From Flaccisagitta enflata (taxonomy: Eukaryota > Chaetognatha > Sagittoidea > Aphragmophora), in assembly GCA_965153355.1 (NCBI GenBank), contig OZ231127.1, positions 50,592,001 through 50,656,000 on the forward strand: a stretch of 64,000 nt of DNA. The letters are read 5' to 3'. Of the stretch, positions 48,252 through 58,399 are shown one piece after another. The notes under the pieces are model-generated. The model ran no database searches. It saw only the letters and a program-made list of their open reading frames with translations, and was not told where the DNA came from. Position 1 is the stretch's first letter; each line of letters begins with the position of its first letter. The position numbers and the translations under genes were made by a program.

Positions 48252-49156
48252 AGGAGACCGTTGTGGTCATTCCGTTACAGCTGAGACCTATGTCGGAACT
48301 TCATCTGTCTAAAACTATATTATCCTCGACCTCAAACTAGGATCTAGTCAATATTTACACACTGGTCATTATCATGCATTCCACCTGAGATCATCGCCTG
48401 ATCTCCGGAACTCTTTTTTCCACTGTTCTCGACGTTAATTAATAAGAACCACAAGAAAAAGGAGTAATTCGGCTTTTTTCTCGAGTCCATTGTGTCCTTC
48501 GAGTGCAGCATTGATAAATCAATTCACGATGAAAGAATTTTAAAAAAATGTCTCTCACCGCAATCGCTTAAAAGTGCTGTATTTTGATGTACAGCAGATT
48601 TCGTCTTGACTAGAGATAATAAGGGCAGCATCTTGGGGAGACAAATGGGGTTGAGGAAATGACTTTTAAAACCTCAATTAGCTAAAAAGATATTTTATTT
48701 CTCATTATGGTTAGTTTCTATGTTTTCCCGCTAAATTATCAATATCGTTAGCAAAAGATGTTCAAAAACATTACTCAAAAATTGAATTTAAAAAAATTTC
48801 ATTTTTGTGCTGAAAAAATTATGCTGGTTTGGCCCACTATTGCAAGGGAGCTTATTCCATTGTTACAGCCTTAAGCAAGGGCTAAAGTTGCGATATTTTT
48901 ATGACGAAAAGAAATTCTTCTAACGTTATTTGTTTATTATGCTTGCCATCACTATCTCAAGTCTAGACGGAATCTATTGTATCGGAATTACACTTACACT
49001 CATCATTCCTCAGTTTTAGTTTAGTGTGGAAATTATCTACATGGATTGGAATAGTTCAATGATGTCTTGGAAACCTTTTTCATACAATTGTTTTTTTCTA
49101 GCCTTGCTCAATGGTTTTGATATTGGAATAAAGAAATAAAAGATAGGACGGTCAAA
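48252..49156. other. GCC2-DCTN3 spacer, no gene seen
   Basis: AT-rich. It should contain the GCC2 3' UTR and the DCTN3 5' region. A polypyrimidine-AG (tttttttctag) lies about 55 nt before the DCTN3 start codon. Confidence 0.55.
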
Positions 49157-50180
49157 ATGTCGGAACTCGACTTATTGGAACAGAGGTTGGAGCAGTTGGA
49201 GACTCTGATACTGGGTATCGATGGAAAGGACGCTTTTAGATCCCGCGAAATAAACGCCATCGACACCGCCTCTGCCTGTAGTGACACTTTGAAGAGGTGA
49301 GAGTTCGTTATAAGCTATGTTCATCCTCACACTTCCACTTACACTTCCTCACACTTCCCTTAAGATTATTGTTACCAACACCACCCACCTTGCTTCACTC
49401 TGATTCAAACTCTTTTCCTCTGTCCTTTCCCGTCTTCTGCCTTGTAATTTTCTATGCCGACCTGGGCTCTTGTCTCTTTACTTTGTTAGTTTTCTTTCAT
49501 ATTGCCTTCAGCGCGACGAAAGGACACGCTCGTATCAGAGACACTTACGCCAATCTGTCTCAGTTGAAGTCCGCGCTGGATCCTGTCGTCGCCGACAAGA
49601 GGATCGAAGCTGAGGATCTCCAATTGGGTATGAACCTCGTTCTGAGCGACGAAGAAAGGATTCGCGACATCTCCGCCAAATTGGAACAAGTACAGACTCT
49701 GAACGCCGTCGCGATGGACAGCGAACCCATACACAATGTGCCCAAAATGACGGAACGACTCAATAAGCTCGTTGAATTGACGATAGATCAACAAGGAGAT
49801 GCGCAGGTATGTCTATGAGAGCGGGAGTATTTGTCAAAGAAGTAACCGACGGATGGACACTGGGCAGGGGTAGGAGTTCTTAAACTACCAGTGAACTAAT
49901 GATTGAGCGGACCAACCGACCGGCACCGCGACCATAAAGTCGCGTCCTCGCTATTAATAACTATCGTAAGCATAAAACAAAAAAATGAATCGTATGTGCT
50001 GTAATTTCATCCGTTGTTTTCTTTTTTGTTCCTATCCAGTTGGCGACCAAGGAGACGGAAGAACTGCTTCTTCGTTACAACGATATCGTCAATTCTTTAA
50101 CTCGTCAATTCGTTTCGTGGGACGTTATCGTTACAAAACTCGAAATGGCCGCGCAAACGAAGGAGGATGATTATCTATAA
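49157..50180 (+). CDS. DCTN3: Dynactin subunit 3 (p24)
   Basis: Shoulder subunit of dynactin, the dynein adaptor complex for minus-end transport. Exons 49157-49296, 49512-49806 and 50040-50180 with GT-AG introns (phases 2 and 0) give 191 aa, near the human length of about 186. Family features are a short N-terminal coiled coil (LDLLEQRLEQLETLILG), the central LSDEERIRDISAKLEQVQTL helix, and the C-terminal LTRQFVSWDVIVTKLEMA, which parallels the vertebrate SKQFVQWDELLCQLE segment. An AATAAA at 50269-50274 is a likely poly(A) signal. Intron 2 contains a degenerate CAAGG-family trace at about 49840-49960. The assignment rests on similarity of the whole protein pattern. Confidence 0.92.
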
Positions 50181-50529
50181 CTCTTAAATCCTGAGACTTC
50201 CTAAATACACTAATCGGTTCGGCCGATTCGTCTTCATGATTGATGACAGTTCAGATGAACTTAAATCAAATAAAAGGATTGCCGCATTTTGCTAACTTGC
50301 AATAGTGAGACATTTCTTTGCGGCTTTATCCTGAATTGAATCAACGACCACTCCCCATTCCACATCTATTGTATTGACTAGTCCTTGAAATTTTTGCTTT
50401 CTTCAGTTGCTTGAATATTTGAAAACCGTGTCTGCAATTATCTGCATTTTCTCACAGCGCAGTGTTGAGTCGGTTATAATCGGAGATTCTTGCATCTTCT
50501 TGACGCATGATCCGAATTACCTGGTTGAA

Positions 50530-53500
50530 ATGTTGTCATGCATTCGCGGGAGGTTGACTCAGTTTCGACCTCGATCTAGTCTTAACATTCGTCGTGAATC
50601 CGACGTCTCTGCGAACTCTGTGAGACTCAATCAAAAGGTACATTGCGATAAAGTTAGGAAGTACGTCAGTAGTGTGCATGTTGTTAATTGTGTTTTTGCG
50701 TGTGTTGGATTGACTGTGTTTGTGTGTTTGCGCTAGCTTTGGTGTGTTAATTTGTATGTGTGTTGATTTGTTTGTGTTAGTTTGTTTGTGTGTGTTAGTT
50801 TGAGTGAGTGTTAGTGTGTGTGTGTTAGTGTCAGTTTGTATGTTTGTGCCAGTTATTTTGTTTTTGTGTGTGTGTTAATTTGTGTGTTAGTTTGTGTTTG
50901 TTTGTGTCTGTGTTTGTTTTTGTGTCTGTGCGTGTTAGTTTTAGTGTGTTAGTTTTAGTGTGTGTTACTGTGTGTGACTGTGTGTGTGTTACTACGTGTT
51001 TGTGTGTTACCGTGTTTGTGTGAGTGCTAGTTATTATGTGTTAGTTTTTGTGTGTTAGTGTGTATGTATGTGTAAGTGTGTGCGTCTGTGTACGTATGTG
51101 TAAGTGTGTGCGTCTGTGTATGTATGTGTAAGTGTGTGCGTCTGTGTATGTGTGTTAGTGTGTGTGTGTTACTTTGTGTGTTACTTTGTGTGTGTCTGCT
51201 AGTTTGTAGGTGTTAGTGTGTTTGTGCCAGTCTGTTATGTTTGTGTGTTCATGTGTGTGTCAGTTTTTGTCCCCGACGAACAGTTTTCGTCGGTGACTAT
51301 GTGATAGCAGTGATCGTGTAGTCTGTTGTTTGTCGTTTAAAACCTTCTCATATCTTTGGAACTAGACTTCAAAATTTTATGAAACTTTGCTGGTGTTGTT
51401 TATAGGTCAATAGGAGCTTGTGTACCAATTTTCAGAAAAATTCACTAACTTTTACTACCATTTGCCTATTATTTTTATGGTAATATTTTACTGGACTTTG
51501 GCGATTTACATAGGTAGAGGGTAGTAAACTTATGTGAATTTTTTTTTAATTTGGTATACAAGTAAAGGTCACTAAATAAACAAACCCTGCAAAATTTGAA
51601 TTAAATCTGAAGTCTGGTTCATGAGATATTAGCTAATTTATGTAGCTAATTTATGTAGTAATGTTACTAGGACTTGGGCAATTTACATAGGCAAAGGGTA
51701 GTAAAGTTATGTGAATTTTTTTTTAATTTGGTATGCAAGCAAAGGATATCAATAGAAGTGCCTCTGCAAAATTGGAATTAAATCTGAAGTCTGGTTTATA
51801 AGATATTAGCATATTATTGTTGTAATATGTTACTAGAACTTATGCAGTTTACATTGGCAAAGGGTAGTAAAGTTCTGTGAATTTTTTTTTAATTTGGTAT
51901 ACAAGTAAAGGATATTGATTGAACAGCCCCTGCAAAATTCGAATTAAATCTGAAGTCTGGTTTATAGGATATTAGCTTAATAATGTAGTAATATATTACC
52001 AGGACTTGATTTTTAATAAAAAAAAATTTTCAATTTTTAAATTTTTCTAATTCTTTATTATAAGGTATGCCATCATGGACTTCAAGGTATGCCATCATGG
52101 ACTTCAAGGTATGCCATCATGGACTTCAAGGTATGCCATCATGGACTTCAAGGTATGCCATCATGGACTTCAAGGTATGCCATCATGGACTTCAAGGTAT
52201 GCCATCATGGACTTCAAGGTATGCCATCATGGACTTCAAGGTATGCCATCATGGACTTCAAGGTATGCCATCATGGACATCAAGGTATGCCATCATGGAC
52301 TTCAAGGTATGCCATCATGGACTTCAGGTATGCTCATCATGGACTTCAAGGTATGCCATCATGGACTTCAAGGTATGCCATCATGGACTTCAAGGTATGC
52401 CATCATGGACTTCAAGGTATGCCATCATGGACTTCAAGGTATGCCATCATGGACTTCAAGGTATGCCATCATGGACTTCAAGGTATGCCATCATGGACTT
52501 CAAGTATGCCATCATGGACTTCAAGTATGCCATCATGGACTTCAGGTATGCCATCATGGACTTCAGGTATGCCATCATGGACTTGAAGGTATGCCATCAT
52601 GGACTTTGGTATGCCATCATGGACTTTGAGGTATGCCATCATGGACTTTGAGGTATGCCATCATGGACTTTGAGGTATGCCATCATGGACTTTGGTATGC
52701 CATCATGGACTTTGAGGTATGCCATCATGGACTTTGAGGTATGCCATCATGGACTTTGAGGTATGCCATCATGGACTTTGAGGTATGCCATCATGGACTT
52801 TGAGGTATGCCATCATGGACTTTGAGGTATGCCATCATGGACTTTGAGGTATGCCATCATGGACTTTGAGGTATGCCATCATGGACTTTGAGGTATGCCA
52901 TCATGGACTTTGAGGTATGCCATCATGGACTTTGAGGTATGCCATCATGGACTTCGAGGTATGCCATCATGGACTTCGAGGTATGCCATCATGGACTTTA
53001 AGGTATGCCATCATGGACTTTGAGGTATGCCATCATGGACTTTGAGGTATGCCATCATGGACTTCGAGGTATGCCATCATGGACTTCGAGGTATGCCATC
53101 ATGGACTTCGAGGTATGCCATCATGGACTTCGAGGTATGCCATCATGGACTTCGAGGTATGCCATCATGGACTTCGAGGTATGCCATCATGGACGTGAAA
53201 GTATGCCATTATGGACTTCAAGGTATGCCATTATGGACTTTAAGGTATTTTTGTCGTCATTATTTTTCATTGTCATCATCATCATCCACTATTATTATCA
53301 TTATTAAGTTTTGCCAACTCTAAAACAATATTGAATTTTTGTTTTTTTCTTTTAAAATTGTCTTGTCGTGTATCTTCTCGAGTTGCGTTTACGCAATGAG
53401 AAAGCTTAAACAATTACAGTCCCCCGTCGGGGACTGTAATTTTGAAGCTTTTTTTTACGTGTGTTAGTTCATGTTTGTGTAAGTGTTTGTGTGTGTTTGT

Positions 53501-56293
53501 GTTAGCTTGTGTTAGTTTGTGTGTGTTAGTTTGCGTAGGTGTGTTGGTTTGTGTTTGTTTGTTGGTTTGTGTGCGAATGTTGGTTTGTGTGCGAATGTTG
53601 GTTTGTGTGCGAATGTTGGTTTGTGTGTATGTTGGTTTGTGTGTATGTTGGTTTGTGTGTATGTTGGTTTGTGTGTGTGTTTGGTTGGTTTGTGTGGTTG
53701 GTTGATTGGTTTGTGTGTTTGTTGGTTTGTGTGTGTGTTAGTTTGTGTGTTAGTGTGTTGTTAGTTTTTGTGTGTGTTAGTGTGTGTGTTAGTGTTAGTG
53801 TTTGTGTTTGTCTGTTAGTGTATGTGTGTGTCTATAGTGCTTGTGTGTCTGTTAGTGCTTGTATGTCTGTTAGGGTTTGTGTGTCAGTTAGTTTTTGTGT
53901 GTTGATTTGTGTGTGTGTGTGTTAGTTTATGTGTGTGTGCGTGTTATTGTGTGTGTTACTGTATGTGTGTTGATTTGTGTGTGTGTGTGTTAATGTGTTT
54001 GTGTGTTACTGTGTTTGTGTGTGTCTGTTAGTTTGTGTCTGTTAGTTTGTGTTTGTTAGTTTGTGTGTGTGTGTTTGTGTGTGTCAGTTTTTGTGAGTGT
54101 TAGTTCTTTTGTGTTTGTGTGTGTGTATTAGTTTTAGTGTTTGTGTGTGTGTGTGACTATGTGTTTGTGTGTTACTTTGTGTGTGTTTGTGTTAGTGCTA
54201 GTTTGTTGTGTTAGTGTTTTAGTGCTAGTTTGTTGTGTTAGTGTTTTTGTGCCAGTCTGTTTTGTGTGTGTGTCTGTGTCAGTTTGTTTTGTGTGTGTGT
54301 TAGTTCATGTGTGTGTGTATTTGTGTTAGTTTGTGTATGTGTGTAAGTTTGTGTAGGTGTGTTAGTTTGTGTAGGTGTGTTGGTTTGTGTGTAGTTGGTT
54401 GGTTCTTGTGTCAGTTTGTGCGTGTGTTAGTTTGTGTAGGTGTGTGAATGTGTGTCTTTGTGGGGGTCTGTTAGTTATTGCGTGTTTGATAGTTTTTTGT
54501 GTCTGTTAGTTTTTGTGTGTGTTTTGTTATTTTTTGTTTGTGTCTTGTTAGTTTTTTGTGTGTCTTGTTAGTTTTTTGTGTGTCTTGCTATTTTTTTGTT
54601 TGTGTCTTGCTAGTTTTTGTGTGTCTTGCTAGTTTTTGTGTGTCTTGCTAGTTTTTGTGTGTCTTGTTAGTTTTTGTGTGTGTCTGTTAGTTTTTGTGTG
54701 TGTTTGTTAGTTTTTGTGTGTCTGTTTGTTTTCGTGTCTGTTTGTTTTTTGTGTCTGTTTGTTTTTTGTGTGTGTGTGTGTTTGTTTTTTTTGTGTGTGT
54801 GTTTGGTTTTTTTTGTGTGTTTGTTTTTGTGTGTTTGTTTTCGTGTGTCTGTTTGTTTTTTGTGTGTGTTTGTTTTTGTGTGTGTGTTTGTTTGTTTTTG
54901 TGTGTGTCCGTTTGTTTTTGTGTGTGTCCGTTTGTTTTTGTGTGTGTCCGTTTGTTTGTGTTTGTCTGTTTTTGTGTGTCTGTTTGTTTTTGTGTGTCTG
55001 TTTGTTTTTGTGTGTCTGTTTGTTTTGTGTGTGTCTGTTTGTTTTTGTGTGTGTCTGTTTGTTTTTGTGTGTGTCTGTTTGTTTTTGTGTATGTCTGTTT
55101 GTTTTTGTGTATGTCTGTTTGTTTTTGTGTGTGTCTGTTTGTTTTTGTGTGTGTCTGTTTGTTTTTGTGTGTGTCTGTTAGTTTTTGTGTGCGTTTGTTA
55201 GTTTTCATGTGCGTCCGTTAGTTTTCATGTGTGTCTGTTAGTTTTCGTGTGTGTCCGTTAGTTTTCGTGTGTGTCTGTTAGTTTTCGTGTGTGTCCGTTA
55301 GTTTTCGTGTGTGTCCGTTAGTTTTCGTGTGTGTCCGTTAGTTTTCGTGTGTGTCCGTTAGTTTTCGTGTGTGTCCGTTAGTTTTCGTGTGTGTCCGTTA
55401 GTTTTCGTGTGTGTCCGTTAGTTTTCGTGTGTGTCCGTTAGTTTTCGTGTGTGTCCGTTAGTTTTCGTGTGTCAGTTTGTGTGTGTGTATCAGTTTGTGC
55501 GTATGTGTGTCAGTTCAAGTATGTCAGTTTGTTAGTTTGTGTGTTGTGTCAGTTTGTGTTAGTTCTTGTGTGTGTTTTTGTGTGTATGTTGATGTACGTG
55601 TGTGTTTGTGTCACTGTTGATTTTTTTTTTGTGCGGTTTGTGTCGGTGCGTTTTTCTCTGTTTAGCTATGGGTTTTGACCAGGCCTGAAATTAGTATTTC
55701 TTCTGAGCGTGCACGCCGGGCACGCCCCCCAAAATTTTAGCGAGCCCGACAGGAAAAGAGCGTGCCCGGTAAAAAAGGTTGTTTTACCAAACTTCTAACC
55801 ACACATGTTTTTTCTGAAGCCTTCAAATGAGATAGAGATAGCTACTAGTGAAATAACTACAACATTCTTAATTTTGGAGCGTTTTGATGCATTGATTAGA
55901 AAAAAAGTTAGGCTAAGCTTAATTTGACTTTATCTTTATGTGTGTATAAGAAGTCATGCCTGTCCCTCAATTGGTCGGTCGGTTGGTCTGTCAGTATTGT
56001 GCAAATGTCAAAACGGCGCAAAACTGCCGATCCTGGCTTCAATCTTTCTTCTTATCTCCTTCCCACTTTCGTTCACTTTCACTCACCCTCACTCACCTTC
56101 ATTTACTTTCATTAAAATGTTCATTCATCAAAAACGTTCATTCATACATTCATTATCAGCCAGGTACACATATCCGCCTTTTTTCTCAGTTGAAAACAAA
56201 AAAGTATGAAATTCCAGTCTCACACTTTTAAACGCACAAAGTAAAAGATGAAAAAAACGCCTAGTTTATACAAATACTTTTGCCTCGCGATCA

Positions 56294-56345
<52 letters not shown>

Positions 56346-56898
56346 ATGAATGAATGAATGAATGAATGAATGAATGAATGAAAGAATAAATGGATGGATG
56401 AATGAAAAATTGAATGAGTGATTGGTTGAAGGCTTGAATGCGAGAAGGTGAAAAGAAGGCCGAGAGTGGCCATTTTGCACATTTTTTCCGTTTTTTTTTT
56501 TTGAAAGCATGAGAGATTAAAAAAATAAAAGAGACACAAGAGCGTGCACGCCGGGCACGCAGCTAGTAACAGCTGCGTGCCCAACAGCAGAACTGCGTGC
56601 ACCGGGCACGCGGGCACGCTCTATTTTCAGGCCTGGTTTTGACATCAGTCGAAACTCGGTACCCTTCCCTTTCACGAAACCTCTTCACCACTCCCACAAT
56701 CAGATTCGCTTGGAGGAGCCAATCGTTCGCGATACTCTGGACGCCAGTGAGATTCCCGGCGGCAAAAGACTTGCTTATTGTCGCTGTTGGCAATCCAACA
56801 AGTTCCCTCTCTGTGACGGCGCCCATAAGGCTTACAACCAAAGTACCGGCGACAATTTGGGGCCACTCATCGTGGTTATGCCCATGGCCGCCAGCTAG
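50530..56898 (+). CDS. CDGSH iron-sulfur domain protein (CISD family)
   Basis: Two exons, 50530-50637 and 56704-56898, join in phase 0 to give 100 aa. The second exon carries one CDGSH domain: [21 protein letters not shown] has the C-X-C-X(10)-C-X3-H ligand set that holds a redox-active 2Fe-2S cluster, followed by [10 protein letters not shown] as in CISD1/CISD2. The first exon encodes an Arg/Ser-rich N-terminus ([17 protein letters not shown]) that looks like a mitochondrial targeting peptide. The membrane anchor of CISD1/2 is not evident, and the double domain of CISD3 is absent. The frame is open upstream to 50407 and a polypyrimidine-AG lies there, so the true start or an extra 5' exon is uncertain. 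The intron of 6066 bp is by far the largest seen here. OPA3 starts 125 nt after the stop. Confidence 0.85.
50700..51264. repeat. Degenerate GT-rich region (tgtgttagtttgtg) in CISD intron
   Basis: Loose repeats of gtgtgtta, gtttgtgtg and tgtaagtgtgtgcgtc. It resumes at about 53455 after the composite block 51265-53450. Confidence 0.85.
51487..52010. repeat. About 170-bp tandem repeat, three copies
   Basis: Units share ttactaggacttgggcaa, gggtagtaaagttatgtgaa, a T-run, ggtatacaagtaaagg and ctgaagtctggtt. Copies start at about 51487, 51660 and 51830, and a fourth starts and breaks off at about 52000. They lie directly left of the 22-bp minisatellite. Confidence 0.85.
52063..53246. repeat. 22-bp minisatellite, about 54 units
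   Basis: The unit is ggtatgccatcatggacttc plus aa, tga or cga-type variants. The left half is dominated by ttcaa, the middle by tttga and the right by ttcga, so variants are clustered. The unit has no stop codon in the forward frames, so long forward ORFs are artefacts. Each unit carries aaggtatg or gaggtatg, a good 5' splice-site match. Confidence 0.95.
53411..53441. repeat. Perfect hairpin (attacagtcccc)
   Basis: attacagtcccc and its exact inverse flank a 4-nt loop. The core gtccccgacg words also occur in an imperfect hairpin at 51270-51298, so the two may mark the ends of one insertion. Confidence 0.75.
53455..55170. repeat. GT-rich degenerate tandem region (tgtgtctgtttgtttttg)
   Basis: Local families include ggtttgtgtgcgaatgtt, tgtcttgctagtttttg and tttgtttttgtgtgtgtctg. 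Each is tandemly repeated over 50-250 bp. All ORFs here are Val/Cys/Phe-rich artefacts. Confidence 0.9.
55171..55480. repeat. 18-bp minisatellite (gtgtgtccgttagttttc)
   Basis: About 17 units, the central ones nearly identical. Confidence 0.95.
55680..56635. mobile_element. hAT-type non-autonomous element, 8-bp duplication
   Basis: Ends are inverted CAGGCCTGAAA. The 8-bp direct repeat GTTTTGAC lies at 55672-55679 and 56636-56643. Subterminal regions at both ends contain agcgtgcacgccgggcacgc words. The interior has a GAAA/GAAT microsatellite at 56294-56382 and no transposase. It lies in the CISD intron, 68 bp before the last exon. Confidence 0.92.
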
Positions 56899-57023
56899 CG
56901 CGTTGATCTCAACGGAACTCTCACTCGGTTTTAAGACTATTCAAAGGGGGTTTGTGGCCGTTCCTTGCTCGAGACAATTGACGGAAGTTCATCGGTTATT
57001 TAGCATCGAATAAGAAATTGAGT

Positions 57024-57551
57024 ATGCCGTTCCCCGTCGCCAAATTAGGTTACATGGCCTTGAAACAGGCTGGTAAGCCGCTCGCGAACTACATGAAACG
57101 TCGTGCCAAGACTTCTCTATTTTTCCGCGATCGCGTGTGCATTCCCGTGGCGCAATTGTACCATCGATGGGACACTAGCGTTAAAATGGTCAATCTCGGT
57201 CTCACTAAACCCACGAAAGGAAGTATCAAGCCGCTGAACGAAACGATGGCCGTCGACTTGGGCGCGGAGATGGTGGGTGAATTCAGCGTGTTTCTCATCG
57301 GAGCCGCCGTCCTTTATCTCGAGTATTGGCGCCAAACGCGAAAAGCGGAAAAGGAACAAAAGGAAGAGGAAAACTACCTCAAGTCACTTTCGGATAACAT
57401 CACCAATTTGAATATTCTCGTGGAAAAACAAGACGCTCAGCTTCGTGAAGTGACAAGACACGTTATAAATTTGCAAAATCAGATGCACGGTATTAAAAGT
57501 GCGTTACGATCCAGGGACAAAAATGCCAGGGAAGATGTTTACGTTGACTAA
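57024..57551 (+). CDS. OPA3: OPA3-like protein
   Basis: A single-exon gene of 175 aa. OPA3 family proteins are mitochondrial membrane-associated proteins affecting mitochondrial shape and lipid metabolism; the human gene is mutated in optic atrophy and methylglutaconic aciduria. Family motifs here are the N-terminal MPFPVAKLGYMALKQAGKPL, VCIPVAQLYHRW, the IKPLNETMAVDLGAEMVGE block, the hydrophobic FSVFLIGAAVLYLEYWR, and a C-terminal coiled coil. The start is the first ATG, matching the conserved (A)FP(M/V)AKL beginning. The 125-nt gap after the CISD stop contains no AATAAA, and a tttag acceptor-like site lies about 30 nt upstream of the ATG, so co-transcription with CISD is conceivable. Confidence 0.93.
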   Translation: MPFPVAKLGYMALKQAGKPLANYMKRRAKTSLFFRDRVCIPVAQLYHRWDTSVKMVNLGLTKPTKGSIKPLNETMAVDLGAEMVGEFSVFLIGAAVLYLEYWRQTRKAEKEQKEEENYLKSLSDNITNLNILVEKQDAQLREVTRHVINLQNQMHGIKSALRSRDKNAREDVYVD

Positions 57552-57590
57552 ACTGAACTCGGCAAAGACAGTGATATATTATGTACGTAG

Positions 57591-58209
57591 TAGACCCATT
57601 TTTTCCCGAGACTTTTGTAGTTAGAAAATATATGACTGTGCCATATTGTTGCAAAGTCTATCTGCTATCATAATGTAAAAAGAAAAAAACAATTTTCAAA
57701 ATTCTTGGCTCGGGTTTCGAACGGTGAAATTTGTATAAAGTATAGGAAATAGAAAATTTCAAAATGAGAATTTTTAAAATCTGATTGCAGATTCTTATTC
57801 TCCATGAAAAAGTATGTACACAAAGTATAATTCATTTTTTAAAATTCTTATGAGAACATGACAAAAAATCCGATTTTTGTTGAAAAAAATGAACAAAAGA
57901 ACAATTACGCGCTTTTTGTTAGTTTTTTTAATATTTGACAGGCTTCTTGTAAAAATATCAAAAAAAGGAGAGCACTTTTCATTTATACTTTTTCATGAAG
58001 AATCTGAATCTGCAATCAGATTTCAAAAATTTTCATTTTGAAATTTTCATTTCCCTATACTTTTAGCAAATTTCACCGTTCAAAACCCAAGCCAAGAATT
58101 TTGAAAATTTTTTTTTTCTTTTTACAACATGATAGCAGATAAAGTTTGCAACAATATGGCACTGTCATATGTTTTCTAGCTACAAAAGTCTCGGGAAAAA
58201 ATGGGTCTA
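57591..58209. mobile_element. hAT-like MITE with long TIRs, 8-bp duplication
   Basis: TIRs start TAGACCCATTTTTTCCCGAG and run about 240 bp with few mismatches. The 8-bp direct repeat GTACGTAG lies at 57583-57590 and 58210-58217. The 619-bp body is non-coding. It lies 40 bp after the OPA3 stop, probably in or next to its 3' UTR. Confidence 0.88.
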
Positions 58210-58399
58210 GTACGTAGTAGTCCCGACTCTGTTGCTTGAACGATTTTTTTGTCTTTTTCATTCAAAAGCTCTCATTTACCCTGTACTAACATTCAATGTT
58301 GATTTATTTTCCATCTCAATTGATTACATGCGACATAGCTGGAGCCATATGCGTTTCCTCGACCGTGTGGTCAAATACTGAGTAAAGCGGGCATCAGCC

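Noticed and set aside
52063-53246. CRISPR-like array
   Set aside because: Units are contiguous 22-mers without spacers, in a eukaryotic intron.
52067-53323. Long ORFs reading [20 protein letters not shown] repeats
   Set aside because: The 22-bp minisatellite has no stop in any forward frame, so three overlapping forward frames are open together; it also lies in the CISD intron.
54674-55221. ORFs rich in Val/Cys/Phe, or Lys/Thr/His on the other strand
   Set aside because: Translation of GT-rich degenerate tandem repeats.
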